DNA of 7,943 bases from Gammaproteobacteria bacterium (GTDB taxonomy: Bacteria; Pseudomonadota; Gammaproteobacteria; Thiohalomonadales; Thiohalomonadaceae): contig JADFYS010000089.1 in assembly GCA_015232955.1 (NCBI GenBank), positions 1-7,943 of the forward strand, in the 5' to 3' direction. Position 1 is the first letter of the stretch; the number at the start of each line of letters is the position of its first letter. The position numbers and the translations under genes were made by a program. The notes below the pieces were generated by a model. That model worked only from the letters and a program-made list of their open reading frames with translations, was not told where the DNA came from and searched no databases. Below, piece by piece: positions 1 to 6,846 of the stretch.

Positions 1-1182
1 CGCTTCGGTAACTTCCTTGGCGCCGCCAGTGCCGGTATTGCCGGCGTCATTAAATTTGACGCTTATGGTGTCCGTTCCGTGGTAGTCGGCATTGGCGCTG
101 TACTCCAGGCCATCCAGTGCGGCGTTAATCTCTGCCTCGGTTCCGGTGAGGGTCATTGTGGTGCTGTTACGACCGCCAACGGTGACGCCATCATCGGCGG
201 CCAGGTCAAGGGTGCCGTGGCTGACGGTTACGGTGGCGACGAGATCATCGGCGCCAAAGTCATCGGGATCGGCGACACTAAAGGCCGCTGCGCCGGTGAG
301 GGTGAGGGTGGTATCTTCGGCAACCGTGGCTGCGGCCGGGGCGGTGACGGTGGGGGGGTCGTTGACATTGGAGATGTTGACATCAAAGGTTTTGGCCGCG
401 GTTTCACTGCCGCCAACACCGTTGGTCAGGGTCGTTCCGCCATTGGCAAGATCATCAACGGTAATGGTAATCTCAGCGGTTTGATCCGAATTTGGATCAT
501 TCGGGGTGTAGGTCAGACCATCGAGGGCGTTATTGATCTGTACCAAGGTACCCTCGATAGTCATGGTATCTGTACCTGAACCACCTACCGTAGCACCATC
601 ATTTGCGGCTAAGGTAAAAGTACCGATTCCATCGGGCGATAAATCCACGGTAACCCGTAAATTATCGGTAAATGGCGACTGGCCTGAATCTTTAATATCA
701 GCAACAGTGATTTGGTTACCGTTAGTGCTATTAAAGGTGATACTGGTTGCACCACTCACTTCCTGTGTTGCCGGCACGGTTACAGTAGGCGTGTCATTTA
801 CCGGATATACCGTAATATTGGTAGTGGTACCGGCAACATCACCCCCACCACCTGAACCGTTACCCCCACCATCATTGATAGTCATGGTCACACTATCACT
901 ACCATGCCAGTCACTATCGCCGCTGTATTTAAGCGTAGCAAGTGAGGCGTTAATTTCGGCTACGGTTCCGGTCAAGGTCAGGGTAGCAGAGTCATTGCCA
1001 CTGGCAGAGGCACTCCCGGTTGCACTCAAATTACCGTTGCCGGTGGTAGAGGTGAGGGTTACCGTCAATTCGCTATCAAAGGCATCGACATCTGCAATCT
1101 GGTAGCCAGCAAGATCCAGTTCGGTATCTTCATTAACCGTTTGTGAAGATGTCGGGTGTGCCGTCTCGGTCGGATCGTCATT
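1..1182 (-). repeat. Repeat modules 9, 10 and 11 (VNEDT/INAAL-type), module 11 cut by the window edge
   Basis: Residues 1410-1803 hold three similar modules. Module 9 opens VNEDTELDLAGYQIADVD and has VAEINASLATLKYSGDSDW. Module 10 has LVQINNALDGLTYTPNDP. Module 11 opens VAEDTTLTLTGAAAF and has EAEINAALDGLEYSANADY. The linkers are YPVNDTPTVT and SNVNDPPTVT. Modules 10 and 11 also share TLAANDGATVGG versus DLAADDGVTVGG. Their base composition differs sharply (see findings). Confidence 0.75.
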
Positions 1183-4100
1183 ATCGTCAGAGGCACGCAG
1201 TGTCACCGCTATGGTTGCGGTGTTATTCACTGCATTGACCGCTGAGCCATCACTGTTGGTTTCACCACCATTGGTATCACTCCCAGAGGTATCCAGATCA
1301 CCTCCAGCGGTGTAGATGCGATCATCGATAGTGACCTCAACGCTATAGCTGTCGTTATAATCAACATTGGGAACGGTCACGGCAAGATTGGTGAGTGCGG
1401 CCTGAATGTTGGCCAGAGTACCCTGAAAAGCGATCTCCCCATCGTTATCGTCACTGTCGGTCTGGGTCAGGCCGCTGGTAGAACCGAGAGCAATGCTACC
1501 ACTACCACTCAGATCGACGGCATTCCCATCCTTATCCTTGAGAACCACCGTCGCGTGAAGAAAGTCACTCTCACCCGCTGCACCATTTACGGCATCAAGG
1601 TCCTCATCGGCAATGGTGAGGGTACTGGCGAAGTTGTAGGTAAACTCACCAAAGAGATCAACCGTACTCTCCCCATCGTAGGTGATGGTAGCGGGATCAT
1701 TGGTAGCGCTATTGACAATGATATCGTACTGCGAGGCTCCGGAGGCACCATCTACGGCGTAGAGATGATCGTCTACAGAGTCGCTGACAATAAACTGAAA
1801 GTTGTCACTATACTCTTCACTGCCATCATGTTCATAAGTAAGAAGATTATTATCGATATCAGCCTGGGTAAAGGTCGAGCCAACCCCCAGGGCGCTACCG
1901 CTAAGCATCAGAGTACCATGGGCGACATTGGTGGTGATCCGAAACTGACGCACTTCAGTACTCAGGGTATCGGGGTCCACCGCTGTAAGTTTGGCAGAAT
2001 CGATGGTATCGCTACCACCCTCCGCCACCTCTAACAGAACATTGGCGCTGGTTTTGGAGGCACCATTGGCGTCGACAATGGTCTGATTCGGATCGGTATG
2101 GAACTGTTGAATGACAGGAGGATCATTGAGGGGAGCAATGGAGAGGTTGACTGTGCCGGTGGTGCTGAGATTATGCTCGGGGTTTCCGGTGTCGTTGTTT
2201 GTTGGATCACCTATGGTGGTGTGACTCTGCTGATCATAGCTATTGGTGGGGGCAGCGAGATCATCCCTAACGACAAACTGGTAGCTGTCTGTGCGGTTGG
2301 CCGCCTGATCACCACCACCATGGATATAGCGCAAGCCACTGGTGGCGCTATCAGCGCTCATGGATAGCAACTCGTTCGATAACCAGTCATCGGTCGTTAC
2401 CGCGACCCATGCGCTACCATTCCAACGCTCAAGATCCCCATCATCGGGGAGGGTGGTCACCCTGAACCAGAGGGGATCCACTGTAGCTTCAGTGGTATCG
2501 GGATCATCCCCGATTTCATCACTATTATCTGCATCGCCCATCGCCATATCACTGGCAGTGACACGGACAGTAGCCCCTTCCGAGATGGCGTCCTTACTCC
2601 CACCCCCGGCAGAGGGCCGGTCATTTACCGGATCGACCGCTATATCAAAGGTGTTATTGAATCGTTGCGGGCCACCATCACTGACCGAGTAGCCAAAGTC
2701 GCTAAAATGGGTTTCGGAGCCGTCGTGGACGAAGCGGAGTTTATTATCGTCGATATCCTGCTGGGTGAAGTTTTCGTAAAGAGCAACATTAATCCAATTG
2801 CTTCCATCGAAGTGTTGCAGACGACCATTTCCGGGGAGTGAGGTGATGGTGTACCAGGTCTCGGTGGCGGGTACGGTGTAAGATGAGTCTGCGGTCTTGA
2901 GGATATATTGCAGCTCGCCTGTGGTGATCACATGGGTATCATTACCACCATCTGCGTTGTCGGCTTCAGCGATCTGATTTGCGCTAATCCCGGCACTAAC
3001 GCTAGAGTCAACCTCTATATCCCCACCATAACCAGCAGCGGCACCACCGGGGGATGGGTTGGCAGTCTGGTCCCCCTGAATGGTGATGTTAAAGGTGTTG
3101 TCAGTCTTAATCGCTCCCGCTTCGTTGTAGATCGCCCCCTCTTCACCGGCGGTATTCCACGCCTTGAGCACAGAGTCTCTAACACTAAACTGGAACAGGT
3201 CCTGGGTGATCGGTCCTGCGCCATCGGTATCGGTGACCGAAACCGACTGCACATACTGCAACCGTCCATTATCGATATCGTCCTGGGTGAAACGCCCCCC
3301 CGTGCCCAGTGTCTTCCAGCCACCATCATTGATCTGGAGCTCACCTTTTGCGGGTACCGCCTCTACGGTATAGACAAGATCCTCTCCATCAATGTCTGTT
3401 ACCTGTAACATGGCAGTGGTGATGGTAAATGTATCCCCGGCATTGATCTCCTGTGGGACATTGACCGCTAACACCGGATCATCATCATTGGCGATGACGG
3501 TAATATCGATGTGTTGCGTGCCACTACTCAGTTTGGATCCCGCACCCTGCCCTCCTCCTGCATCTTCAACCGCGATATCAAAGCCGGGCAGGGTGGCATC
3601 TGGTTCATCACCGTCATGATTAAAACGGAGTTGTCCGAGAAGATCGCCTGAAAAGGTATATGGACCTGCTCCTGTCAACTCTTCGCCACTGTCATAGCGC
3701 TGGTTATTGTTGGCATCCCGGTAGAGCGTACCTTCATTGTCGGTAGCGATATTGGTGATGGTCACGGTGGAGGCAGCGGCGGTGTCGGCATGGCCCGACT
3801 CTTCATCGCTCAGGGTCAAGCCAAGAGCGATCCCCTCGGTGCCATCACCGTTATCAGAGCTTGCAGGTTCATTTTCTGCGCCCTGTCCCTCATAGACCGT
3901 GGGTGAACCGCTAATCGAGGGGGCGGCATTGATCGGGTTAAGGGTTATGGGCAGGGTGTATGGACCGGTATCACCACTGCCCGCACCGTCGTTAAGGGTA
4001 ACGGTAAAGCTGTCACTGTCCCCACTCTCGACATCGTCACCATTATGGCTGTAGGAGAGGTTCGCTATATCCGCAACAGAAAAGGCGGTACCAACCACCA

Positions 4101-5409
4101 CCGGGCTGCCGCTGTAACTAAGAGTTCCATGGGCAGGGAGTGTGGCGAGCTTAATCATCTCCTGCGCGGTACTCTGTTCTGTAGTGGTGACATCCGCATC
4201 ATCAAGACCCAGGTTAACCTCGGCAAAGGCGACACCGGACTGCCCTTCATCGACACTGAGTGAAGTGGGAACCAGGGTAGGAAGGTCGTTAATGGGCAGG
4301 ACATTAATGACAATCGTGCTGTTCACCGAGGAGCCATCATTGGCAGTAACGGAGAGGGTATCCCCCCCATTCCAGTGGGCAGTAGCCTGATAGGTCATAC
4401 CATTCAGGGCTGTATTCACCGCCGCTGCCTGACCGCTGAAGGTGATTGTGCCACTGCCATTTCCACTAACACTACCCAATCCCGTTGTCGAGGCAAGAGT
4501 GACCGTGCCGTTGGTGACACTCACGGTCATGGAGAGAGGGCTATCGTCACCATCAGCAACGGTTACGCCACTAATCGTCAGAGGGGTATCTTCATCAACA
4601 CTAAAGGGATCCTCGGGAACGGTGACCTCTGGTGCTGCGAGAAGACCGTCATATCCGCTTTCAGCAATAAGTGGGGTTATGGGCGCGGTGTCGATCTCCC
4701 CGGTCTGTTGTTCGAGGATCCAGTCCCCTCCCCGTGCCTGCGCACCGGTAGCATCATCAGAGGCGGCGACATCGGCACTACTCAGGGTGGCAATCCGCTG
4801 CAGCAGCATCTTGCCGCTCTCATTAGCGGCGAGATTACAGCCATAGAGGAGAATATCGGCCTTCTCGGAAAAGCGCTCTCCCCATTGGCGAATGGTGTCG
4901 CTATTTTGGGAGGATTGGTCGAGACTATCGAGGGTGAGGGTGGTCTCTCCCAGGGTCAGCGCCCCGGCGCTGGCATGAGAGAAGATATGGATGGCGTCGA
5001 TCTTAAGACCGAGATCCCCGTAGAGCTGGAGCGTGTCGTTGATGGTGTCGAGCTCCCCGCCACCCCCCAGAAAGTGGATACCGATCTCCCCCTCTCTCGC
5101 CTCAACATCGGCCAGAAACCCCTGAAACAGCGGATCCGAGCGGAGTGATTCGCTCACAAAGAGCAGCTCATTACGACCCTGTGGTGCAAGTGGCGAGGCG
5201 AGGGCAAGCGACTCTAACAGCGCATCTTGCTGTTGCGGCAACAGGGGTTCCGGGTGAGGATCGGTGGTGTGGTCCCTGGCGTCTACATCTGCCAGCGTCA
5301 ACCCAAGGGCGGCGTCAAGGAGGACTCTTGGCTCGAGGGCGATCATCGTCTCTCCAGGGTAACCCGTGGTAAAGGTGTGTGCCGGTTTACCAAATTTGAA
5401 ACCCTTCAT
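1..5409 (-). CDS. Giant repetitive surface protein/adhesin, N-terminal 1803 residues (LEPR motif, DUF4347, cadherin/CSPG-like repeats), partial
   Basis: The minus-strand frame is open from the ATG at 5409-5407 to the window edge, with no stop in 1803 codons; an in-frame TAA lies upstream near 5445. Residues 25-34 read LEPRVLLDAA, the LEPR-type motif found at the start of large secreted repeat proteins. Residues about 80-240 match DUF4347 (LLFVSES, HIFSHAS at 141-147, ILLYGCNLA around C191, DVAASDDATG, GGDWILE). Eleven beta-sandwich modules follow, separated by ND-P linkers near residues 373, 494, 645, 928, 1095, 1237, 1410, 1538 and 1683. There is no hydrophobic signal peptide. The composition is rich in D, N, G, S and T, with a single cysteine. 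Proteins of this build are usually exported by type I secretion and act in adhesion or biofilm formation; that role is inferred. The C-terminus, where RTX repeats and the export signal would lie, is outside the window. Met22 (5346-5344) is an alternative start, with GGAG five bases upstream. Confidence 0.9.
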   Translation of the reverse strand, partial: MKGFKFGKPAHTFTTGYPGETMIALEPRVLLDAALGLTLADVDARDHTTDPHPEPLLPQQQDALLESLALASPLAPQGRNELLFVSESLRSDPLFQGFLADVEAREGEIGIHFLGGGGELDTINDTLQLYGDLGLKIDAIHIFSHASAGALTLGETTLTLDSLDQSSQNSDTIRQWGERFSEKADILLYGCNLAANESGKMLLQRIATLSSADVAASDDATGAQARGGDWILEQQTGEIDTAPITPLIAESGYDGLLAAPEVTVPEDPFSVDEDTPLTISGVTVADGDDSPLSMTVSVTNGTVTLASTTGLGSVSGNGSGTITFSGQAAAVNTALNGMTYQATAHWNGGDTLSVTANDGSSVNSTIVINVLPINDLPTLVPTSLSVDEGQSGVAFAEVNLGLDDADVTTTEQSTAQEMIKLATLPAHGTLSYSGSPVVVGTAFSVADIANLSYSHNGDDVESGDSDSFTVTLNDGAGSGDTGPYTLPITLNPINAAPSISGSPTVYEGQGAENEPASSDNGDGTEGIALGLTLSDEESGHADTAAASTVTITNIATDNEGTLYRDANNNQRYDSGEELTGAGPYTFSGDLLGQLRFNHDGDEPDATLPGFDIAVEDAGGGQGAGSKLSSGTQHIDITVIANDDDPVLAVNVPQEINAGDTFTITTAMLQVTDIDGEDLVYTVEAVPAKGELQINDGGWKTLGTGGRFTQDDIDNGRLQYVQSVSVTDTDGAGPITQDLFQFSVRDSVLKAWNTAGEEGAIYNEAGAIKTDNTFNITIQGDQTANPSPGGAAAGYGGDIEVDSSVSAGISANQIAEADNADGGNDTHVITTGELQYILKTADSSYTVPATETWYTITSLPGNGRLQHFDGSNWINVALYENFTQQDIDDNKLRFVHDGSETHFSDFGYSVSDGGPQRFNNTFDIAVDPVNDRPSAGGGSKDAISEGATVRVTASDMAMGDADNSDEIGDDPDTTEATVDPLWFRVTTLPDDGDLERWNGSAWVAVTTDDWLSNELLSMSADSATSGLRYIHGGGDQAANRTDSYQFVVRDDLAAPTNSYDQQSHTTIGDPTNNDTGNPEHNLSTTGTVNLSIAPLNDPPVIQQFHTDPNQTIVDANGASKTSANVLLEVAEGGSDTIDSAKLTAVDPDTLSTEVRQFRITTNVAHGTLMLSGSALGVGSTFTQADIDNNLLTYEHDGSEEYSDNFQFIVSDSVDDHLYAVDGASGASQYDIIVNSATNDPATITYDGESTVDLFGEFTYNFASTLTIADEDLDAVNGAAGESDFLHATVVLKDKDGNAVDLSGSGSIALGSTSGLTQTDSDDNDGEIAFQGTLANIQAALTNLAVTVPNVDYNDSYSVEVTIDDRIYTAGGDLDTSGSDTNGGETNSDGSAVNAVNNTATIAVTLRASDDNDDPTETAHPTSSQTVNEDTELDLAGYQIADVDAFDSELTVTLTSTTGNGNLSATGSASASGNDSATLTLTGTVAEINASLATLKYSGDSDWHGSDSVTMTINDGGGNGSGGGGDVAGTTTNITVYPVNDTPTVTVPATQEVSGATSITFNSTNGNQITVADIKDSGQSPFTDNLRVTVDLSPDGIGTFTLAANDGATVGGSGTDTMTIEGTLVQINNALDGLTYTPNDPNSDQTAEITITVDDLANGGTTLTNGVGGSETAAKTFDVNISNVNDPPTVTAPAAATVAEDTTLTLTGAAAFSVADPDDFGADDLVATVTVSHGTLDLAADDGVTVGGRNSTTMTLTGTEAEINAALDGLEYSANADYHGTDTISVKFNDAGNTGTGGAKEVTEA
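1182..1701 (-). repeat. Repeat module 8 (divergent, long linker)
   Basis: Residues about 1237-1410 include an IAFQGTLANIQAALTNL segment and a DYNDSYSVEVTIDD strand pair, which place it with the INAAL-type modules. It lacks the VNEDT opening and instead starts with STVDLFGEFTYNF. It ends in a long polar stretch, TSGSDTNGGETNSDGSAVN, followed by RASDDNDDPTETAHP. It is longer than its neighbours. The assignment to a repeat type is tentative. Confidence 0.6.
1701..2127 (-). repeat. Repeat module 7 (CSPG/cadherin_3-type, most canonical copy)
   Basis: Residues about 1095-1237 run from the linker PLNDPPVIQ to SATNDPATITY. The module contains VAHGTLMLSGSALGVGSTF, then FTQADIDNNLLTYEHDGSEE and a DNFQFIVSD strand, the full CSPG-type signature. 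Of the six modules of this type in the window it is the closest to the consensus, so it is the best query for finding the others. Confidence 0.72.
2127..4290 (-). repeat. Repeat modules 2-6 (CSPG/cadherin_3-type)
   Basis: Residues about 375-1095 hold five modules of a second type. Its signatures are a PxxGxL strand, FTQxDIDN (module 4 FTQDDIDNGRLQY, module 5 FTQQDIDDNKLRF) and a Y/F-x-H-D-G-S/D-E turn (module 2 SHNGDD, module 3 NHDGDE, module 5 VHDGSE, module 6 IHGGGD). These match the CSPG4/NG2-like repeat often grouped with cadherin-like domains. Module 3 carries an acidic loop described separately. Module 4 has lost the HDGSE turn and has a longer insertion around residues 715-785 ending in a glycine-rich linker. 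Such domains bind calcium and form long stiff rods; that role is inferred from the family. Confidence 0.7.
3679..3717 (-). other. EF-hand-like calcium-binding loop in repeat module 3
   Basis: Residues 565-577 read DANNNQRYDSGEE, with acidic or amide side chains at loop positions 1, 3, 5 and 9 and glutamate at 12. This fits the DxNxNxxxDxGE loop seen in many secreted repeat proteins. It sits between the strands TDNEGTLYR and GPYTFSGDLLG. Calcium binding is inferred from the motif only. Confidence 0.55.
4293..4632 (-). repeat. Repeat module 1 (VNEDT/INAAL-type cadherin-like domain)
   Basis: Residues about 260-373 form a cadherin-like module of the type that opens with a VDEDTPLTISGV strand and has an AAVNTALNGMTYQATAHWNG segment before an NDGS turn. 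It ends at the linker PINDLPTL. Modules 9, 10 and 11 share this pattern (VNEDT or AEDTT opening, then an INAAL or INASL segment), so this is one of two repeat types in the protein. It directly follows DUF4347. Confidence 0.75.
4690..5172 (-). other. DUF4347 domain with putative His145/Cys191 dyad
   Basis: This part of the giant protein (residues about 80-240) carries the family's recognisable blocks in order: a hydrophobic strand LLFVSES, the strand DAIHIFSHASAGAL, a helix with DTIRQWGERF, the strand ADILLYGCNLA, then DVAASDDATG and GGDWILEQQTGEID. A histidine at the end of one strand followed by a GC motif at the end of the next is the arrangement of caspase-like (clan CD) and CHAT peptidases. 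Here the usual SHG is SHA, since position 146 is Ala. The fold assignment and any proteolytic activity are inferences; the domain match is strong. Confidence 0.85.
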
Positions 5410-5416
5410 GACGGTG

Positions 5417-5421
5417 ACCTC
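5417..5421 (-). promoter_or_regulatory. Ribosome binding site for the start at 5409
   Basis: The minus strand reads GAGGT here, seven bases before the ATG at 5409-5407. This supports the upstream start. A second site, GGAG at 5355-5352, sits five bases before Met22 and would support a protein 21 residues shorter. The promoter at 5442-5470 is compatible with both starts. Confidence 0.5.
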
Positions 5422-5441
5422 AAAAAGCTGCGGATCGGACG

Positions 5442-5470
5442 ATTATAGTTAAAAAGAGTAGATGTTGCGA
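5442..5470 (-). promoter_or_regulatory. Probable sigma-70 promoter of the giant adhesin gene
   Basis: On the minus strand a perfect TATAAT lies at 5447-5442, preceded after 17 bases by TCGCAA at 5470-5465, which matches TTGACA at only three of six positions. Transcription would start near 5435 and give a leader of about 25 bases to the ATG at 5409. The strong -10 with a weak -35 suggests an activator may be needed. The -35 lies in sequence that may be the end of an insertion-sequence remnant. Confidence 0.5.
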
Positions 5471-5930
5471 ATTAAAAACCTTCCACTTCCATGGAGTAAT
5501 CAGGAGTGGCACACAGATGTCGCCGACGGCAGATATACCCAAGATGCTTGGAAACACTGGATTTCAGGATAACGCAAACCGTAGACAAAGCAGAGACAGG
5601 AGAGAACGCCATCGCCATCAGCTCAAGGGCAAAGGGATTCACCGCAGCTGGGAGTGGCTACGCCAACAGCTTCGCAGCCGAACACGGATCACCGTGACCA
5701 TGAACACCCGCGAAAACAAAACCATTCATGTCCGCAAGTCGACACGCGCCGAACCCCATCAGCAGATTATCTACAACGCCCTGGGAATTTCATCGCAGAT
5801 TGGGGTGTCCCAGAGAACTACCGTCGAACCAAAAAAGGAAAAAAATCTGTAGTGCCATAATAGGCCTTTAAAAATTTTATATTATTGTTTTTGTTGGGTT
5901 ATTTTTGGCTGATCCGCAAAGTTGGGTTAA
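5460..5930. mobile_element. Possible internally deleted insertion-sequence remnant
   Basis: The transposase fragment is bounded on the right by an AT-rich tail and the sequence GATCCGCAAAGTTGGGTT at 5911-5928. Its complement, AACTTTGCGGATC, resembles TGTTGCGAATT at 5463-5473 on the left (about 8 of 12 positions). These could be degenerate terminal inverted repeats of an element that lost its centre. The boundaries are uncertain and no target-site duplication was identified. Confidence 0.3.
5517..5860 (+). pseudogene. Decayed transposase C-terminal fragment (IS1634-like), frameshifted
   Basis: The frame from ATG 5517 encodes a very basic 111-residue product ending at 5852. From about residue 36 it reads LKGKGIHRSWEWLRQQL, then RITVTMNTRENKTIHVRKST and EPHQQIIYNALGI. 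This resembles the C-terminal tail of IS1634-type DDE transposases (a short 'SW..L...L....R.T' segment, a strand pair, then 'I.vR..s.pe....iY.aLgi'). These transposases often end in R/K-K-K-x-V-V. That ending, RRTKKGKKSVVP, is present here but in the +2 frame, stopping at 5860, so a frameshift lies at roughly 5800-5830. The catalytic domain is missing. AGGAG at 5502-5506 sits ten bases before the ATG, so a short peptide could still be translated. The family is assigned from memory of the tail pattern, so confidence is moderate. Confidence 0.45.
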
Positions 5931-5979
5931 TGACATTGGGAAACGGACATCTGCGAACCGATTTGGACGGGGCAAAAAA
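5853..5979. other. AT-rich intergenic stretch between transposase fragment and yicC
   Basis: This stretch holds no convincing gene. Positions 5865-5907 are strongly AT-rich compared with the flanks. GTTGGGTTA occurs twice, at 5893-5901 and 5921-5929. I could not find a clear GC-rich hairpin plus T-run to act as terminator for yicC, which ends at 5980 on the minus strand. Transcription from yicC could therefore read through towards the adhesin promoter. Confidence 0.5.
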
Positions 5980-6846
5980 CTATTCGATGTTTTGGATCTG
6001 CTCCCGCATCTGCTCTATGAGCACCTTCATCTCTACCGAGGCGCGGGTGGTTTCGATGTCGCCCGATTTTGATCCCAGGGTGTTGGCCTCCCGATTTAGC
6101 TCCTGCATCAGGAAATCGAGCCGCCTGCCCACACTTTTTTTGCTCTGTAGCAGCCGCTCGACCTCCTCCAGATGGCAGCGGAGGCGATCCAGCTCTTCAT
6201 CGACATCAAGACGGTTGGCGATGATCGCCATCTCCTGCTCCAGCCGCTCCTGATTGAGTTCACTTTTCAGCTCTTCCAGCCGCGAACGCAGCCGCTGCTG
6301 ACTCTGCGCAAGCACCTGAGGCAGACGAGTCTCCACCGTCGCGACCACCTGGCGTAGCGCCTCGATGCGATCTCCCAGCATGGTTGCAATCTTCTCCCCC
6401 TCGCGCTCCCGCCCGGCGATCATCTGTTGCAGCCCCTGTTCAAGGAGATCGAGCACCGTCTGTTGCAGCTGCTCTTCATCGATGGTCTCTGTCTGAATCA
6501 CTCCGGGCCAGTTCAGCACATCCAGTGCCGAGATCGCTGCAGGGTTATAGAGGATGGCATCCACTTGATGAATACTGGTTGCAATCGACTTCACCAGTTC
6601 GCGGTCTATGGCGAGACCTCTGCTTCCATCACCACTTAACGAGAGATGGATGGAGCACTCCACCTTACCCCGTGACAATCGCCCCTGGATTGCACTACGG
6701 ATCGGGATCTCCAGCGGGCGGAGTCGGTCCGGGAGACGGGGCTGGATCTCGAGGTAGCGTTGGTTGACACTCTTGAGTTCGAGAGTAAGATTACCCCACT
6801 CTCCTTCGGCCAGGAGGCGGGTAAATGCGGTCATACTCTTTATCAC
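5980..6846 (-). CDS. yicC: YicC family endoribonuclease
   Basis: The gene encodes 288 residues, against 287 in E. coli YicC, and aligns from the first residue (MIKSMTAF here, MIRSMTAY in E. coli). The N-terminal YicC-like domain shows LKSVNQRYLE at 24-33, LPDRLRPLE and LSRGKVEC. The C-terminal DUF1732 domain shows VDEELDRLRCHLEE from 215, then GRRLDFLMQELNREANTLGSKS up to 261, the most conserved block of the family. A long helical, Glu/Gln-rich stretch joins them. YicC proteins are cytoplasmic endoribonucleases; the E. coli protein has been linked to decay of the small RNA RyhB. The first codon is GTG, chosen because AGGAG at 6860-6856 lies nine bases before it, while the ATG four codons later is 21 bases away. 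The gene is divergent from the kinase gene. All conserved blocks look intact. Confidence 0.95.
   Translation of the reverse strand: MIKSMTAFTRLLAEGEWGNLTLELKSVNQRYLEIQPRLPDRLRPLEIPIRSAIQGRLSRGKVECSIHLSLSGDGSRGLAIDRELVKSIATSIHQVDAILYNPAAISALDVLNWPGVIQTETIDEEQLQQTVLDLLEQGLQQMIAGREREGEKIATMLGDRIEALRQVVATVETRLPQVLAQSQQRLRSRLEELKSELNQERLEQEMAIIANRLDVDEELDRLRCHLEEVERLLQSKKSVGRRLDFLMQELNREANTLGSKSGDIETTRASVEMKVLIEQMREQIQNIE

Noticed and set aside
1..1182. CRISPR-like or near-identical tandem DNA repeats in the adhesin
   Set aside because: The repetition is at protein level with modules of about 115-175 residues; the DNA copies have diverged strongly.
4375..5148. 257-codon plus-strand open frame, and other plus-strand frames between 79 and 5448
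   Set aside because: They lie opposite the 1803-codon minus-strand gene, which has clear domain and repeat patterns. The plus-strand products show no recognisable motif and mirror the repeat composition.
5517..5852. A genuine small basic protein of 111 residues
   Set aside because: There is a fair ribosome binding site, but the C-terminal two thirds read as a transposase tail whose ending is in another frame, so a pseudogene is more likely.
5858..5910. Intrinsic terminator for yicC in the AT-rich stretch
   Set aside because: AGGCCT and A/T-runs occur, but no stable GC stem followed by a T-run on the minus strand could be found.
6384..6767. 127-codon plus-strand frame opposite yicC
   Set aside because: YicC is full length and conserved on the other strand; the product is low-complexity and Arg/Ser/Pro-rich.
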